From positions 586,001 to 650,000 of the forward strand of contig NZ_AP022848.1 of assembly GCF_011764485.1 (NCBI RefSeq): a stretch of DNA of 64,000 nt, given 5' to 3'. A program made the translations under genes and the position numbers. This DNA comes from Bosea sp. ANAM02. Lineage in GTDB: Bacteria; Pseudomonadota; Alphaproteobacteria; Rhizobiales; Beijerinckiaceae. Shown here one piece after another: positions 17,065 to 25,449 of the stretch (position 1 is the first letter of the stretch; the number at the start of each line of letters is the position of its first letter). A model generated the notes under the pieces. The model worked only from the letters and a program-made list of their open reading frames with translations. It ran no database searches and had not been told where the DNA came from.

Positions 17065-17763
17065 TCAGGCCTCGGAGCAGCGGATCTGCTGGACGCGCTT
17101 GGGCATCTCGCCGACGGCGGGAATGAACTGGCCGGTCGCGTTGTCGAGGATCATCAAAACGCCGGTGGCGACGGCGAAATAGGCGCCGTGCAGGTGCAGC
17201 TTGCCCTTGCTTTCGAGGATCTGCACGCAAGGGAAGCTGCGCAGGTTCGCGAGCGACTGCTGGATGGAGGCCAGCTCCAGCCGCTGCAGATAGTCCTCGA
17301 AGCTCTCGTTGCGCCCGCGTCCACCAGTGCGTTCGGCGGCGGGCGAGATCAGCGTGATCCATTTGCCGATGAAGTCACCCGGCGAGAGCGCCTGCTGGCT
17401 GTCGTCGGCGAAGGCGCGAATGCCGCCGCAGCGGCCATGGCCGAGCACGACGATGTGCTTCACCTTGAGTGCCTGAACGGCGTATTCGAGCGCCGCCGAA
17501 GTGCCGTGAAGCTGGTCGTCCGGCTGGAAGGGCGGCACGAGATTGGCGATGTTGCGCGCGACGAACATCTCGCCCGGCCTCGCATCGAAGATGACCTCCG
17601 GCGAAACGCGCGAGTCGCAACAGCCGATCAGCATGATCTGCGGCGTCTGGCCGTTCTCGCCGAGCTCTTCGTAGCGGCTCTGCTCTCGGATGAAACGATC
17701 GTCGAGGAAGGCGCGGTAGCCTTCCGTCAGGCGCTGCGGGAATGGCTCTGCAGGCTTGTCCAT
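17065..17763 (-). CDS. can: Beta-class carbonic anhydrase
   Basis: A 232-residue zinc enzyme that interconverts CO2 and bicarbonate in the cytoplasm. Zinc ligands are visible in LIGCCDSRVSPE (Cys, with the Asp-Arg dyad) and VLGHGRCGGIRA (His, Cys). The start at 17763 (MDKPAEPFPQRLTEGYRAF) has GAGAGG upstream; longer in-frame versions lack family similarity. It is divergent from the amidase gene and convergent with xerD. Confidence 0.94.
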   Translation of the reverse strand: MDKPAEPFPQRLTEGYRAFLDDRFIREQSRYEELGENGQTPQIMLIGCCDSRVSPEVIFDARPGEMFVARNIANLVPPFQPDDQLHGTSAALEYAVQALKVKHIVVLGHGRCGGIRAFADDSQQALSPGDFIGKWITLISPAAERTGGRGRNESFEDYLQRLELASIQQSLANLRSFPCVQILESKGKLHLHGAYFAVATGVLMILDNATGQFIPAVGEMPKRVQQIRCSEA

Positions 17764-18014
17764 GGCCTCTCTCGAACAGGAATCCGACGGTTTCGTCAAG
17801 TCGATGTTGCGGTGCGACATCGCTCGACCCGTCCGCCTGCCTTTGCCCGGGGTGCCTTCGGGAAGGCCAGCGGAGCGCTCACGAACCCGCGCAGCGGGCG
17901 GGGGGCGCATGCGCCGCCGGGTCATGGACATCTCGAACCCGTCGCCTAGTCTGCGAGGATTGCCCCGCGCGGCATGGCGCTTGCGTGGGACTGAGCGCAA
18001 CGGAGTGACCTGCC

Positions 18015-19508
18015 TTGACCGAACCCTGCGACCTCAGCGCCGTTGCCGCGCGCGCCCTCATCGGTGCCAAGAAGCTTTCCGCCCGCGAACTGCTCGACAG
18101 CTGCATCCGTCGCATGGACGCGATCGATCCGGCGGTGAACGCGATGGTTGCGCGCGACGACGACAAGGCGCGCAAGGATGCGCTTGCGGCCGACGAGGCG
18201 ACGGCGCGCGGCGATGCGCTCGGGCCCCTGCACGGCCTGCCGATCGGCATCAAGGACCTCGAGAACACGGCCGGCCTGCGCACGACCTATGGCAGCGCGC
18301 TCTATCGCGATTTCGTGCCGAAGGAAGACCAGCTCATCGTCGCCTCGGTGCGCAAGGCGGGCGCGATCATCGCTGGCAAGACCAACACGCCGGAATGGGG
18401 TGCCGGTGCCAATACCCGCAACGCCGTCTATGGCGCGACCGGAAACCCGTTCGATCCTTCGAAGAGCGCGGCCGGCTCGTCGGGCGGCTCGGGCGTCGTG
18501 CTGGCGACCAACATGGTGCCGCTCGCGACCGGCTCCGATACCGGCGGTTCTCTGCGCAACCCGGCCGCCTTCAACGGCATCGTCGGGTTCCGCCCGACGC
18601 CCGGCCTCGTGCCGAGCGAGAAGCGCCAGCTCGGCTGGTCGCCGCTGCCGGTGCTGGGCCCGATGGCGCGCAACCTGCCCGATCTCTGCCTGCTGCTCTC
18701 GACCATGGTCTCCGACGACCGGGCCGACCCGCTGGCGACCACCATCCCCGGCCGGACCGTGCGGCGGCCGGGGGATTTCGCCCGACCCGACGCGATCGAT
18801 CTCGCCTCGCTCAAAGTGGCCCTCACTCCCGATTTCGGCTTCGCCCCGACCGAGCGCCTGATCCGCGACACGTTCTTCGACAAGACGAAGGCCTTCAGCC
18901 ATCTCTTCCGCGCCGCCGAGGAGGCGACGCCGGATTGCGAGGGTACGGACGAGGTCTTCGAGATCCTGCGCGCGAGCAATTTCCTCGCCGCGCATCTCGA
19001 CAAGGTGCGCGACACGCCGGACATGGTCGGACCCAACGTCCGCGCCAATGTCGAGGAGGGCTTGGGCTATTCGGCGCTGGACGTCACGCGCGCGATGAAG
19101 CAGCAGACGGTGATCTACCAGCGCTGGCAGCGCTTCTTCGACGATCATGACGTCATCCTGTCGCCGGCGGTGACGCTGAGCCCGCGGCCCTGGACCGAGC
19201 TGTTCCCGTCGGAGATCGACGGCAAGCCGACGCGGACCTATTTCCACTGGCTGGCGGCGGCCTATGCCGTCACCATCGTCGGCCATCCCGCAATCTCGCT
19301 GCCGGTCGGGCTCGACCGCAACGGCATGCCTTTCGGCCTCCAGATCGTCGGTCCGCGCGGCGGCGACGCCAAGGTGCTGGCGGTGGCGGCCGCTCTTGAA
19401 GCGGCGCTCGCGGGCGATCCGCTGACGGCGCGCCCGGTCCCGGACCTGGCCAAGCTCGCCAGGGCGAGGCCGCTCAGCGAGAGCCCGAACTTCATGGGTT
19501 TCGCCTGA
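18015..19508 (+). CDS. Amidase signature family amidohydrolase
   Basis: A 497-residue enzyme with the Ser-cisSer-Lys triad of the amidase signature family: Lys in GLPIGIKDLENT, the glycine-rich AAGSSGGSGVVLATN (cis-Ser), and GSDTGGSLRNPA (nucleophile Ser). It hydrolyses an amide of unknown identity in the cytoplasm. A TTG start at 18015 gives the full N-terminal helix expected of the family, with GGAG upstream, and no ATG is available nearby. A peptide-type binding protein gene follows 43 bases downstream, so the two may act on one imported amide. GatA is unlikely because gatB and gatC are absent. Confidence 0.9.
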   Translation: MTEPCDLSAVAARALIGAKKLSARELLDSCIRRMDAIDPAVNAMVARDDDKARKDALAADEATARGDALGPLHGLPIGIKDLENTAGLRTTYGSALYRDFVPKEDQLIVASVRKAGAIIAGKTNTPEWGAGANTRNAVYGATGNPFDPSKSAAGSSGGSGVVLATNMVPLATGSDTGGSLRNPAAFNGIVGFRPTPGLVPSEKRQLGWSPLPVLGPMARNLPDLCLLLSTMVSDDRADPLATTIPGRTVRRPGDFARPDAIDLASLKVALTPDFGFAPTERLIRDTFFDKTKAFSHLFRAAEEATPDCEGTDEVFEILRASNFLAAHLDKVRDTPDMVGPNVRANVEEGLGYSALDVTRAMKQQTVIYQRWQRFFDDHDVILSPAVTLSPRPWTELFPSEIDGKPTRTYFHWLAAAYAVTIVGHPAISLPVGLDRNGMPFGLQIVGPRGGDAKVLAVAAALEAALAGDPLTARPVPDLAKLARARPLSESPNFMGFA

Positions 19509-19551
19509 GCACAGACCTGCATTCCAGACCGATCACAATGGGGAGATACGG

Positions 19552-21135
19552 ATGAAACGTCGTGATTTTCTGATGGGGACGGCCGCGCTGGGCCTTGCCG
19601 GACCGGCCCTGCCGGGGCCGGCCGCGGCGCAAGCCAGCGCGACGCTGATGAAGTTCGTGCCCCAGGCCAACCTGTCCGCGCTGGACCCGGTCTGGACCAC
19701 CGCAACCGTCACCAACAACCACGGCTATTACGTCTTCGACATGCTCTACGGGGCGGACGAGAACCTGAAGCCGCAGCCGCAGATGGCGGAGGGGCACGAG
19801 GTCTCGGCCGACGGCAAGACCTGGCGCATCAAGCTGCGCGAGGGGCTGAGCTTCCATGACGGCACGCCGGTCAAGGCGGCCGACTGCGCTGCGAGCCTGA
19901 AGCGCTGGACGCAGCGCGACCCCTATGGCCAGTTGCTCGGCCGGGCGGTGGAGGACTGGGACGCGCCGGACGAGCGCACCGTGGAAATCAAGCTCAAGCG
20001 CCCCTTCCCGATGATGCTGGACTGCCTGGCGAAGTCCGACCAGCCGCCGGTCATCATGCCGGAGCGCCTGGCCAGGACCGATGCGAACACGCAGGTCACC
20101 GAGGTGATCGGCTCGGGCCCCTACAAGTTCGTGGCCTCGGGCTATGTTTCCGGCAGCAAGGTCGTCTACGAGAAATTCGAGGGCTACAAGCCGAGAGCCG
20201 AACCGCCCAGCCGCAATGCCGGCGGCAAGGTCGCGCATTTCCAGCGGATCGAATGGAACGTCCTGCCCGATCCGGCGACCGCGGCGGCGGCCCTGACCAC
20301 CGGCGAGGTCGACTGGTGGGAACGCCCCCTCACCGACCTGCAGCCGATGCTGGCCGGCAACAAGGAGATCAAGCAGGAGGTCATCGACAAGGCCGGGCGC
20401 GGCGCGATCATCCGCCTCAACCATCTGCAGGCGCCCTTCAACAATCCGAAGATACGCGCGGCCGTGCGCATGGCGGTGAAGCAGGAAGATTATATGCGCG
20501 CCGCCCAGGGCGACGACACGTCGCTCTGGCAGACCTGCCGCAGCCTGTGGTGGCGCGGCACGGCCTATTACGACGGCGAACAGGAAGACCTGATGCCGCA
20601 GAGCCTGGAGAAGGCGAAGGCGGCCCTCAAGGAATCCGGCTATAACGGCGAGAAGGTCGTTATCATCAACCCGACCGATTTCCCCGATATCGGTCCGCTC
20701 GGCGAGGTTACCTTCGAACTGCTCAAGCAGCTCGGCATGAATGTCGAGATGGCGGCGAGCGACTGGGGCACCGTCGTGCAGCGCCGCGGCAGCCGTGAAT
20801 CGACCGACAAGGGCGGCTGGAGCATTTTCCACACCACGGGATCGGCCACCGGATGGGGAAATCCGGCGCAATCCTCGCTGGTTCGCGGGCAAGGCGAGAA
20901 GGGCTGGTTCGGCTGGTGGAAGAACGACAAGGCCGAGGCCTTGGCCGAGGAATGGCTCTATGCGCCGGACGAAGCGGCGCAGAAGAAGAGCGCCAAGGCG
21001 CTGGCGCGACTGGCTCTCGAGGAAGTCGCGACCATCCCGCTCGGCCAGTTCCTCAGCCGTACCGCCTATCGCAGGGACATCACCGGCATGCTGCCCGGCT
21101 CGGCTCCCTATCCATGGGGCATCAAGCGCGGCTGA
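19552..21135 (+). CDS. Family 5 (peptide/nickel type) ABC substrate-binding protein, orphan
   Basis: A 527-residue exported protein. The start MKRRDFLMGTAALGLAGPAL is a twin-arginine signal. The mature part shows the family 5 pattern GADENLKPQPQMAEGHEVSA, TWRIKLREGLSFHDGTPVKA and PFNNPKIRAAVRMAVKQEDY. Such proteins deliver peptides or other amides to Dpp/Opp-type permeases, but no permease or ATPase gene follows it; the next gene is on the other strand. It probably shares a transport core encoded elsewhere. The upstream amidase suggests an amide ligand. A strong terminator follows at 21320. Confidence 0.9.
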   Translation: MKRRDFLMGTAALGLAGPALPGPAAAQASATLMKFVPQANLSALDPVWTTATVTNNHGYYVFDMLYGADENLKPQPQMAEGHEVSADGKTWRIKLREGLSFHDGTPVKAADCAASLKRWTQRDPYGQLLGRAVEDWDAPDERTVEIKLKRPFPMMLDCLAKSDQPPVIMPERLARTDANTQVTEVIGSGPYKFVASGYVSGSKVVYEKFEGYKPRAEPPSRNAGGKVAHFQRIEWNVLPDPATAAAALTTGEVDWWERPLTDLQPMLAGNKEIKQEVIDKAGRGAIIRLNHLQAPFNNPKIRAAVRMAVKQEDYMRAAQGDDTSLWQTCRSLWWRGTAYYDGEQEDLMPQSLEKAKAALKESGYNGEKVVIINPTDFPDIGPLGEVTFELLKQLGMNVEMAASDWGTVVQRRGSRESTDKGGWSIFHTTGSATGWGNPAQSSLVRGQGEKGWFGWWKNDKAEALAEEWLYAPDEAAQKKSAKALARLALEEVATIPLGQFLSRTAYRRDITGMLPGSAPYPWGIKRG

Positions 21136-21168
21136 TTCTGACGCATGCTGCGTTTGACGGAAACGCGT

Positions 21169-21273
21169 GTCATCCCGGCCGGAGCGCAGCGAAGAGCCGG
21201 GATCCATGCCTGAACCTCGACGGGAAGCGCTCCGGCATGGATTCCGGGTCTCCCTGCGGTCGCCCGGAATGAC
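21169..21273 (+). repeat. Palindromic intergenic repeat (GTCATCCCGG class)
   Basis: GTCATCCCGG (21169-21178) and CCGGAATGAC (21264-21273) form the outer arms with one mismatch. The inner ATCCATGCC and GGCATGGAT also pair. It is very similar to the copy at 43806-43901. Confidence 0.8.
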
Positions 21274-21319
21274 GGTGTGTTTCCGCGTAGAATCAGCAGG
21301 CCCCGGACTTAATGTGAGA

Positions 21320-21346
21320 GGGCGGCCGTACTGGCCGCCCTTTTTT
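21320..21346 (+). terminator. Rho-independent terminator after the orphan binding-protein gene
   Basis: A perfect 8-base stem GGGCGGCC/GGCCGCCC with loop GTACT is followed by six T residues on the plus strand. It ends the amidase and binding-protein transcript, four bases before the convergent gamma-glutamyltransferase stop. Confidence 0.85.
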
Positions 21347-21349
21347 GTT

Positions 21350-22945
21350 TCAACGTGCCGCGGCCACGGCGGCCGACCAGGGCGAGGCGGCGTCGCTCGA
21401 CCCTTCCGCGCCGTTCCTGTCGACACGGACGAAGTTCGGGCAGGCGAAGTTGATCGGCAGCACGCTGTGCTCGACGATCGCGGTCGGCCCCGCCGCTTCC
21501 AGAGCGGCGAGGGTCTCGGCCGGCAGGCGCAGGTCAGCGCTGGCGGAATCGGGACCGGAGACGTCGATGCGCGGCTGATGCGCCGTCGCCTCGGTGCCCA
21601 TGCCGAAATCGAGCTGCCAGGCCAGCGTCTGGTAGATGCTGGCGAGGATGCGGCGTCCGCCGGAGGAGCCCATCGCCTGGCGTGGCCAGCCACCATCCTT
21701 CGGCGTGACCACGACCGGGCACATGTTGCACAGCGGGCGGGCGCCGGGCGCGATCGCATTGGCGCTGCCGGGACGCGGATCGAACCACATCATGCCGTTG
21801 TTCATCAGCACGCCGGTCGAGGGCAGCACGACGCGGCTGCCCATCGAGGAGAGCAGCGTGGTGGTGACGGTGACGAGATTGCCCGCGCCATCGACCACGG
21901 TGAGATGGGTCGTGCAGGTATCGCCCGGCTCCTTGGCCGTGACGGCGGCGCCGAGGCCGTCGAGCCTTTCCCTGTAGGCTTCGCGCATCACGCGCGAGAG
22001 CTGCGCGAACCAGGCGGCCGAGGGGCCTGTGCCGTCGAGCGGGGCATCGGCCATGCCGGCGACCACGCGCTCCAGGGTCGGCGCTGCCGTCAGTCCACCG
22101 GCCGTATGGACGAGGTGGCTGCCGCGCCAGTCGATGGTCGGGGCGTCGCGGAGCGCGGCCTTGCAATTGGCCAGGTCCTGCGCATCGACCACGCCGCCCG
22201 CCGCGGCGATATCCGCCACGAGGCGGCTCGCGATATCGCCGCGATAGAAATCGTCGAGCCCGGCCTGGGCCAGCCGCTCGATCGTGTCGCCGAGCTGGCC
22301 GAGCTTCATGAAGCCCGGAATGCCCTGATAGGGCGGCACCGGCGGCAGGCCGCCCGGCAGGTAGATGCGCGCGCTTTCCGCATAGAGCCGCAGCACCGAG
22401 GCCGAGGAGGCGATCTTCAGCGTCGTGTACCAGTCGGCCGGCAGGCCGCGCTTCGCCAGCGCGATGGCCGGCGCGAGGATGTCGGCGAGCGGCAGCTTGG
22501 AGCCGAAGGCCTCCTTGAGCTTGGCATAACCGGCGACGGAGGAGGGGGTGACGAAGGAGAGGGGGCCGTGGATGTTGCGGTCGTCGACCACCTCGGGCCA
22601 GGTGAAGAGATCCTTCTTCATCGCGCCGGTGAGGGGGTAGTCGGCGGGATCGGCGCGGCGCGGCGCGACCGGCCCGAAATCGACGACCTGCGCGCGGGCT
22701 TCGCCGGCCTTGAGCACGACCGCGAAGCCGATGCCGCCAAGCCCGCTGTTCCAGGGCTCGACCGCGGCCAACGCGAAGCAGGCGGCGACGGCGGCATCGG
22801 CGGCATTGCCGCCCTGCTCGAGGATCGCGGTGCCCGCTTCTGCCGCCTTGCGGCTCTGCGAGACGACGATGCCGTGCCGGCCGCGCGCGGCGGGTTTGGT
22901 CAAAGCCCAGTTCTGGCTGCGATAGGGGAGGGCGGCAGCGGCCAT
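21350..22945 (-). CDS. Gamma-glutamyltransferase family protein (copy 1)
   Basis: A 531-residue Ntn-hydrolase. Family features are SQSRKAAEAGTAILEQGGNA-AD, GLGGIGFAVV, PSSVAGYAKL, and the autoprocessing and catalytic Thr in DTCTTHLTVVDGAGN, followed by NNGMMWFDPRPGSAN. The precursor would split before TTH into large and small subunits. No signal peptide is seen, so it may act in the cytoplasm on gamma-glutamyl amides or related compounds. The start at 22945 has AGAGG upstream. It is convergent with the amidase and binding-protein pair. A second, differently placed paralogue lies at 41103-42779. Confidence 0.88.
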   Translation of the reverse strand: MAAAALPYRSQNWALTKPAARGRHGIVVSQSRKAAEAGTAILEQGGNAADAAVAACFALAAVEPWNSGLGGIGFAVVLKAGEARAQVVDFGPVAPRRADPADYPLTGAMKKDLFTWPEVVDDRNIHGPLSFVTPSSVAGYAKLKEAFGSKLPLADILAPAIALAKRGLPADWYTTLKIASSASVLRLYAESARIYLPGGLPPVPPYQGIPGFMKLGQLGDTIERLAQAGLDDFYRGDIASRLVADIAAAGGVVDAQDLANCKAALRDAPTIDWRGSHLVHTAGGLTAAPTLERVVAGMADAPLDGTGPSAAWFAQLSRVMREAYRERLDGLGAAVTAKEPGDTCTTHLTVVDGAGNLVTVTTTLLSSMGSRVVLPSTGVLMNNGMMWFDPRPGSANAIAPGARPLCNMCPVVVTPKDGGWPRQAMGSSGGRRILASIYQTLAWQLDFGMGTEATAHQPRIDVSGPDSASADLRLPAETLAALEAAGPTAIVEHSVLPINFACPNFVRVDRNGAEGSSDAASPWSAAVAAAR

Positions 22946-23102
22946 GCGGAAACCTCTAGGCGTTGGCGAGGCCGCCATACTGCATGGCGCCCGCCACGGC
23001 GTCGAATGCGTCGTGGCGGATCATGGGTCGCGCCCGGCGCAGGGCAGGCAGAGGATCTTCGAGGCTCCCTCGGGACACGGCGACGGTCCTGGCGCGGCTC
23101 GG

Positions 23103-23393
23103 TCAGAACACGTTCGGATAGATGTAGCGGATGATCACGCTCTGGATGAAATAGATGATCAGCAGCAGGATGATCGGCGAGATGTCGAGGCCACCCAGAT
23201 TGGGCAGACGCTCGCGGATCGGCCGCAGCACGGGTTCGGTGACGCGATAGAGTGCGTCCCAGACGGTCGAGACGAACTGGTTGCGCGTATTGATGACGTT
23301 GAAGGCGATCAGCCAGCTCAGCACCGCCGAAGCGATCAGGATCCACACATAGATCTGCAGGGCGAGCAGAACCACGTCGAGAACGGCACGCAT
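23103..23393 (-). CDS. YggT family membrane protein
   Basis: A 96-residue protein with two hydrophobic regions ([20 protein letters not shown] and [20 protein letters not shown]) around [20 protein letters not shown], the diagnostic YggT sequence. The family is linked to osmotic tolerance and cell-envelope integrity but the mechanism is unclear. It is usually followed by a DUF167 gene in alphaproteobacteria; none is visible in the 157 bases before the gamma-glutamyltransferase gene. Confidence 0.92.
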   Translation of the reverse strand: MRAVLDVVLLALQIYVWILIASAVLSWLIAFNVINTRNQFVSTVWDALYRVTEPVLRPIRERLPNLGGLDISPIILLLIIYFIQSVIIRYIYPNVF

Positions 23394-23512
23394 CGATGTT
23401 CCTCTTAGGCCTGTCCGGAAAGGTGACGCGGAATATCCCCTGCTCGCGCCAAAATCTCATGGCGGAAGTGATTGACATCCACGCGACGCACAGCCTAGAA
23501 GGCCAGCGCCTT

Positions 23513-23640
<128 letters not shown>

Positions 23641-23697
23641 GAATACCCCAAAAATTACCCTAACACTTGGCCTGCTGCCGGTTGTGTGGACGCTCAG

Positions 23698-24558
23698 TTA
23701 AGCTAATCCGGCCCTCTTTTCGAACTCGACCGGGCTGATGTCGCCGATGGTCGAGTGCCTTCGAACGGCATTGTAGAAGCGCTCGATGTAATCGAACACG
23801 TCGGCACGAGCATCGTCGCGTGTCCGGTATACCCTGCCTCTGATCCGCTCGGTTTTGAGCGAGGAGAAGAAGCTCTCCATCGCGGCATTGTCCCAGACGT
23901 TGCCCGAGCGGCTCATCGAGCAGGTGACGCCGTTGTCGGTCATGAGCTTCTGGAACTGCTCGCTGGCATACTGGCTGCCCTGGTCCGAATGGTGCAGCAG
24001 GGCATCCGGCTTTCCCCGACGCCAGATCGCCATCATCAGCGCATCGGTCACGAGCCCGGCGGTCATTTCGGCCTTCATCGACCAGCCCACCACCCGGCGC
24101 GAGAACAGGTCGATGACGGCTGCAACGTAAAGCCAACCTTCGGCGGTCCAGATGTAGGTAAAGTCGGCGATCCAGCGCTGGTTCGGCCGTTCGGCATGGA
24201 ACTCCCGGCCGAGCGTATTCGGCGCGATGGCCGATCGCTGGCTCTCATCCCTGGGCAGGCTGCGCCGACGCGGCCTGGCACGCAAAGCCTGGGCACGCAT
24301 CAGCCGCTCGATGCGATGCAGGCCGCAATCGATCCCTTCCGCCAGCACGTCCCGCCAGACACGCCTGGCACCATAGGTCCGATCCGAACCAAGGAAGCTG
24401 GCCCGGACCCGGGAGCCAATCTTCTCGTCGTCGCGTGCCCGCCGGCTCGGCGACCGGTTGAGCCAGGCATGAAAGCCCGAGCGCGACACATCCAGCGCTT
24501 CGCAAAGCCAAGCCACCGGCCAGATCCCCCGGTGCTTCGCAATGAACGTGAACCTCAT
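23698..24558 (-). CDS. IS3-family transposase OrfB (DDE integrase domain)
   Basis: A 286-residue transposase. It starts with the HTH_21-like WPVAWLCEALDVSRSGFHAW, then carries the rve catalytic core: first Asp in RWIADFTYIWTAEGWLYVAA, second Asp in LLHHSDQGSQYASEQF, and Glu in WDNAAMESFFSSLKTE. The C-terminus YNAVRRHSTIGDISPVEFE is typical. Its ATG overlaps the OrfA stop (ATGA), so it is made by coupling or as a frameshifted OrfAB product. It appears intact. Confidence 0.95.
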   Translation of the reverse strand: MRFTFIAKHRGIWPVAWLCEALDVSRSGFHAWLNRSPSRRARDDEKIGSRVRASFLGSDRTYGARRVWRDVLAEGIDCGLHRIERLMRAQALRARPRRRSLPRDESQRSAIAPNTLGREFHAERPNQRWIADFTYIWTAEGWLYVAAVIDLFSRRVVGWSMKAEMTAGLVTDALMMAIWRRGKPDALLHHSDQGSQYASEQFQKLMTDNGVTCSMSRSGNVWDNAAMESFFSSLKTERIRGRVYRTRDDARADVFDYIERFYNAVRRHSTIGDISPVEFEKRAGLA

Positions 24559-24845
24559 GTCACGTCCTTCGCGAAGTAGGCTGCGGCCTTTTTTAGGATG
24601 GCGCGCTCCGCCTTGAGCTTGGCCACCTCCCGCCGCAGCTTCTCGATCTCAAGCTGCTCCGGCTTCATCTGACCGTGGCCGGGAAAGGCCTGCGCAGGAT
24701 CGGCCGAAAAGAGCTTCACCCATTTGCGCAACTGGTTCTCGTGGACATCCAGATCCCGAGACGCCTGCGCCACGCTCACTCCGCGCTCCTTGATCAGGCG
24801 GACCGCCTCGATCTTGAACTCACGCCCAAACTGTCTTCGCCGCAT
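24555..24845 (-). CDS. IS3-family transposase OrfA (HTH_Tnp_1)
   Basis: A 96-residue DNA-binding protein: RRRQFGREFKIEAVRLIKE and VSVAQASRDLDVHENQLRKW form the helix-turn-helix, followed by a leucine-zipper-like coiled coil (EQLEIEKLRREVAKLKAERA). It recognises the IS ends and helps assemble the OrfAB transposase. It appears intact and lies 38 bases inside the right inverted repeat. Confidence 0.94.
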   Translation of the reverse strand: MRRRQFGREFKIEAVRLIKERGVSVAQASRDLDVHENQLRKWVKLFSADPAQAFPGHGQMKPEQLEIEKLRREVAKLKAERAILKKAAAYFAKDVT

Positions 24846-24906
24846 ACCCCACCTCCCGGTTCATGAAACACCCAATCTCGGTGTCCACGAAACCGGCAGC
24901 AGGCCA

Positions 24907-25447
24907 CGTCGCGAGATTGATGTCTTATGCCATCCTTTTGAAGGCGCTCGACACGAGGGGGCTTTGGTCAATTGCGCGGGGACTGGCGCGCAAAGAGTCC
25001 GCTTACAAAAGCCATCTCGCCGCCTGCGACCTGAAGCGCCGCAACGATCTCGACGGGCGCGGCAGTCTCAGCGAGGAAGAGCTCGCGAAGTTCACGCACT
25101 TCTTCCTTGAATGCTGCATCGATCAGGTGGACTTTATGGAAGGGCTGATGAAGCCCGAGCGCCAGCGCGACCGCATCATGATCTGGACCGAAGAGCAGAT
25201 GCGCGCAGACCTCCTGCCGCCGAAGTCCGATGTTGTTCTGAAAGCGCTGCTCTATCAGGGTTCGCTTGAGCGCGGCGAGGTTGCGGAGCTTTTGAATGCG
25301 AGCGATCGAACGGCACGGCGCACTACGTCTGCGCTGCTTGAAGCCGGCGTGATCAGTTCCGAAACAACGCGCAGTCCGTTGCTTCTTGCGTTTCCGGCAA
25401 GATATGCGGACCGGTGGATGCCGGGGCTGTTTCCACCGGAAGATTAG
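24907..25447 (+). pseudogene. Fic family protein, C-terminal remnant cut by the IS at the active-site motif
   Basis: Host-derived sequence after the IS end reads VARLMSYAILLKALDTRG, AACDLKRRNDLDGRG, FFLECCIDQVDFMEGLM and ends with a winged-helix segment (SDVVLKALLYQGSLERGEVA, SDRTARRTTSALLEAGV). This is the C-terminal half of Fic proteins of about 390 residues. In intact members VARLMS follows directly on the catalytic HPFxxGNGR; here the IS ends in the codon of the last Arg, so the whole AMPylation motif and N-terminus are gone. An ATG inside the IS (24863) could still make a 194-residue chimera lacking activity. The stop is two bases from the convergent helicase stop. Confidence 0.85.
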
Positions 25448-25449
25448 CG

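Larger units (their letters stand above)
23668..24906 (-). mobile_element. IS3-family insertion sequence, 1239 bp
   Basis: The ends are 24-base inverted repeats with two mismatches (TGGCCTGCTGCCGGTT then two variable bases then GTGGAC), starting with the TG of IS3-family elements. Two overlapping frames encode OrfA and the DDE transposase OrfB on the minus strand. The expected 3-4 base target duplication is absent: left flank CACT, right flank CGTC. This suggests an adjacent deletion or recombination between two copies. Its right end cuts a Fic gene. Confidence 0.92.

Noticed and set aside
22946..23102. Search for a DUF167 gene between yggT and ggt
   Set aside because: No frame on either strand resembles DUF167; only a 22-residue frame without features is present.
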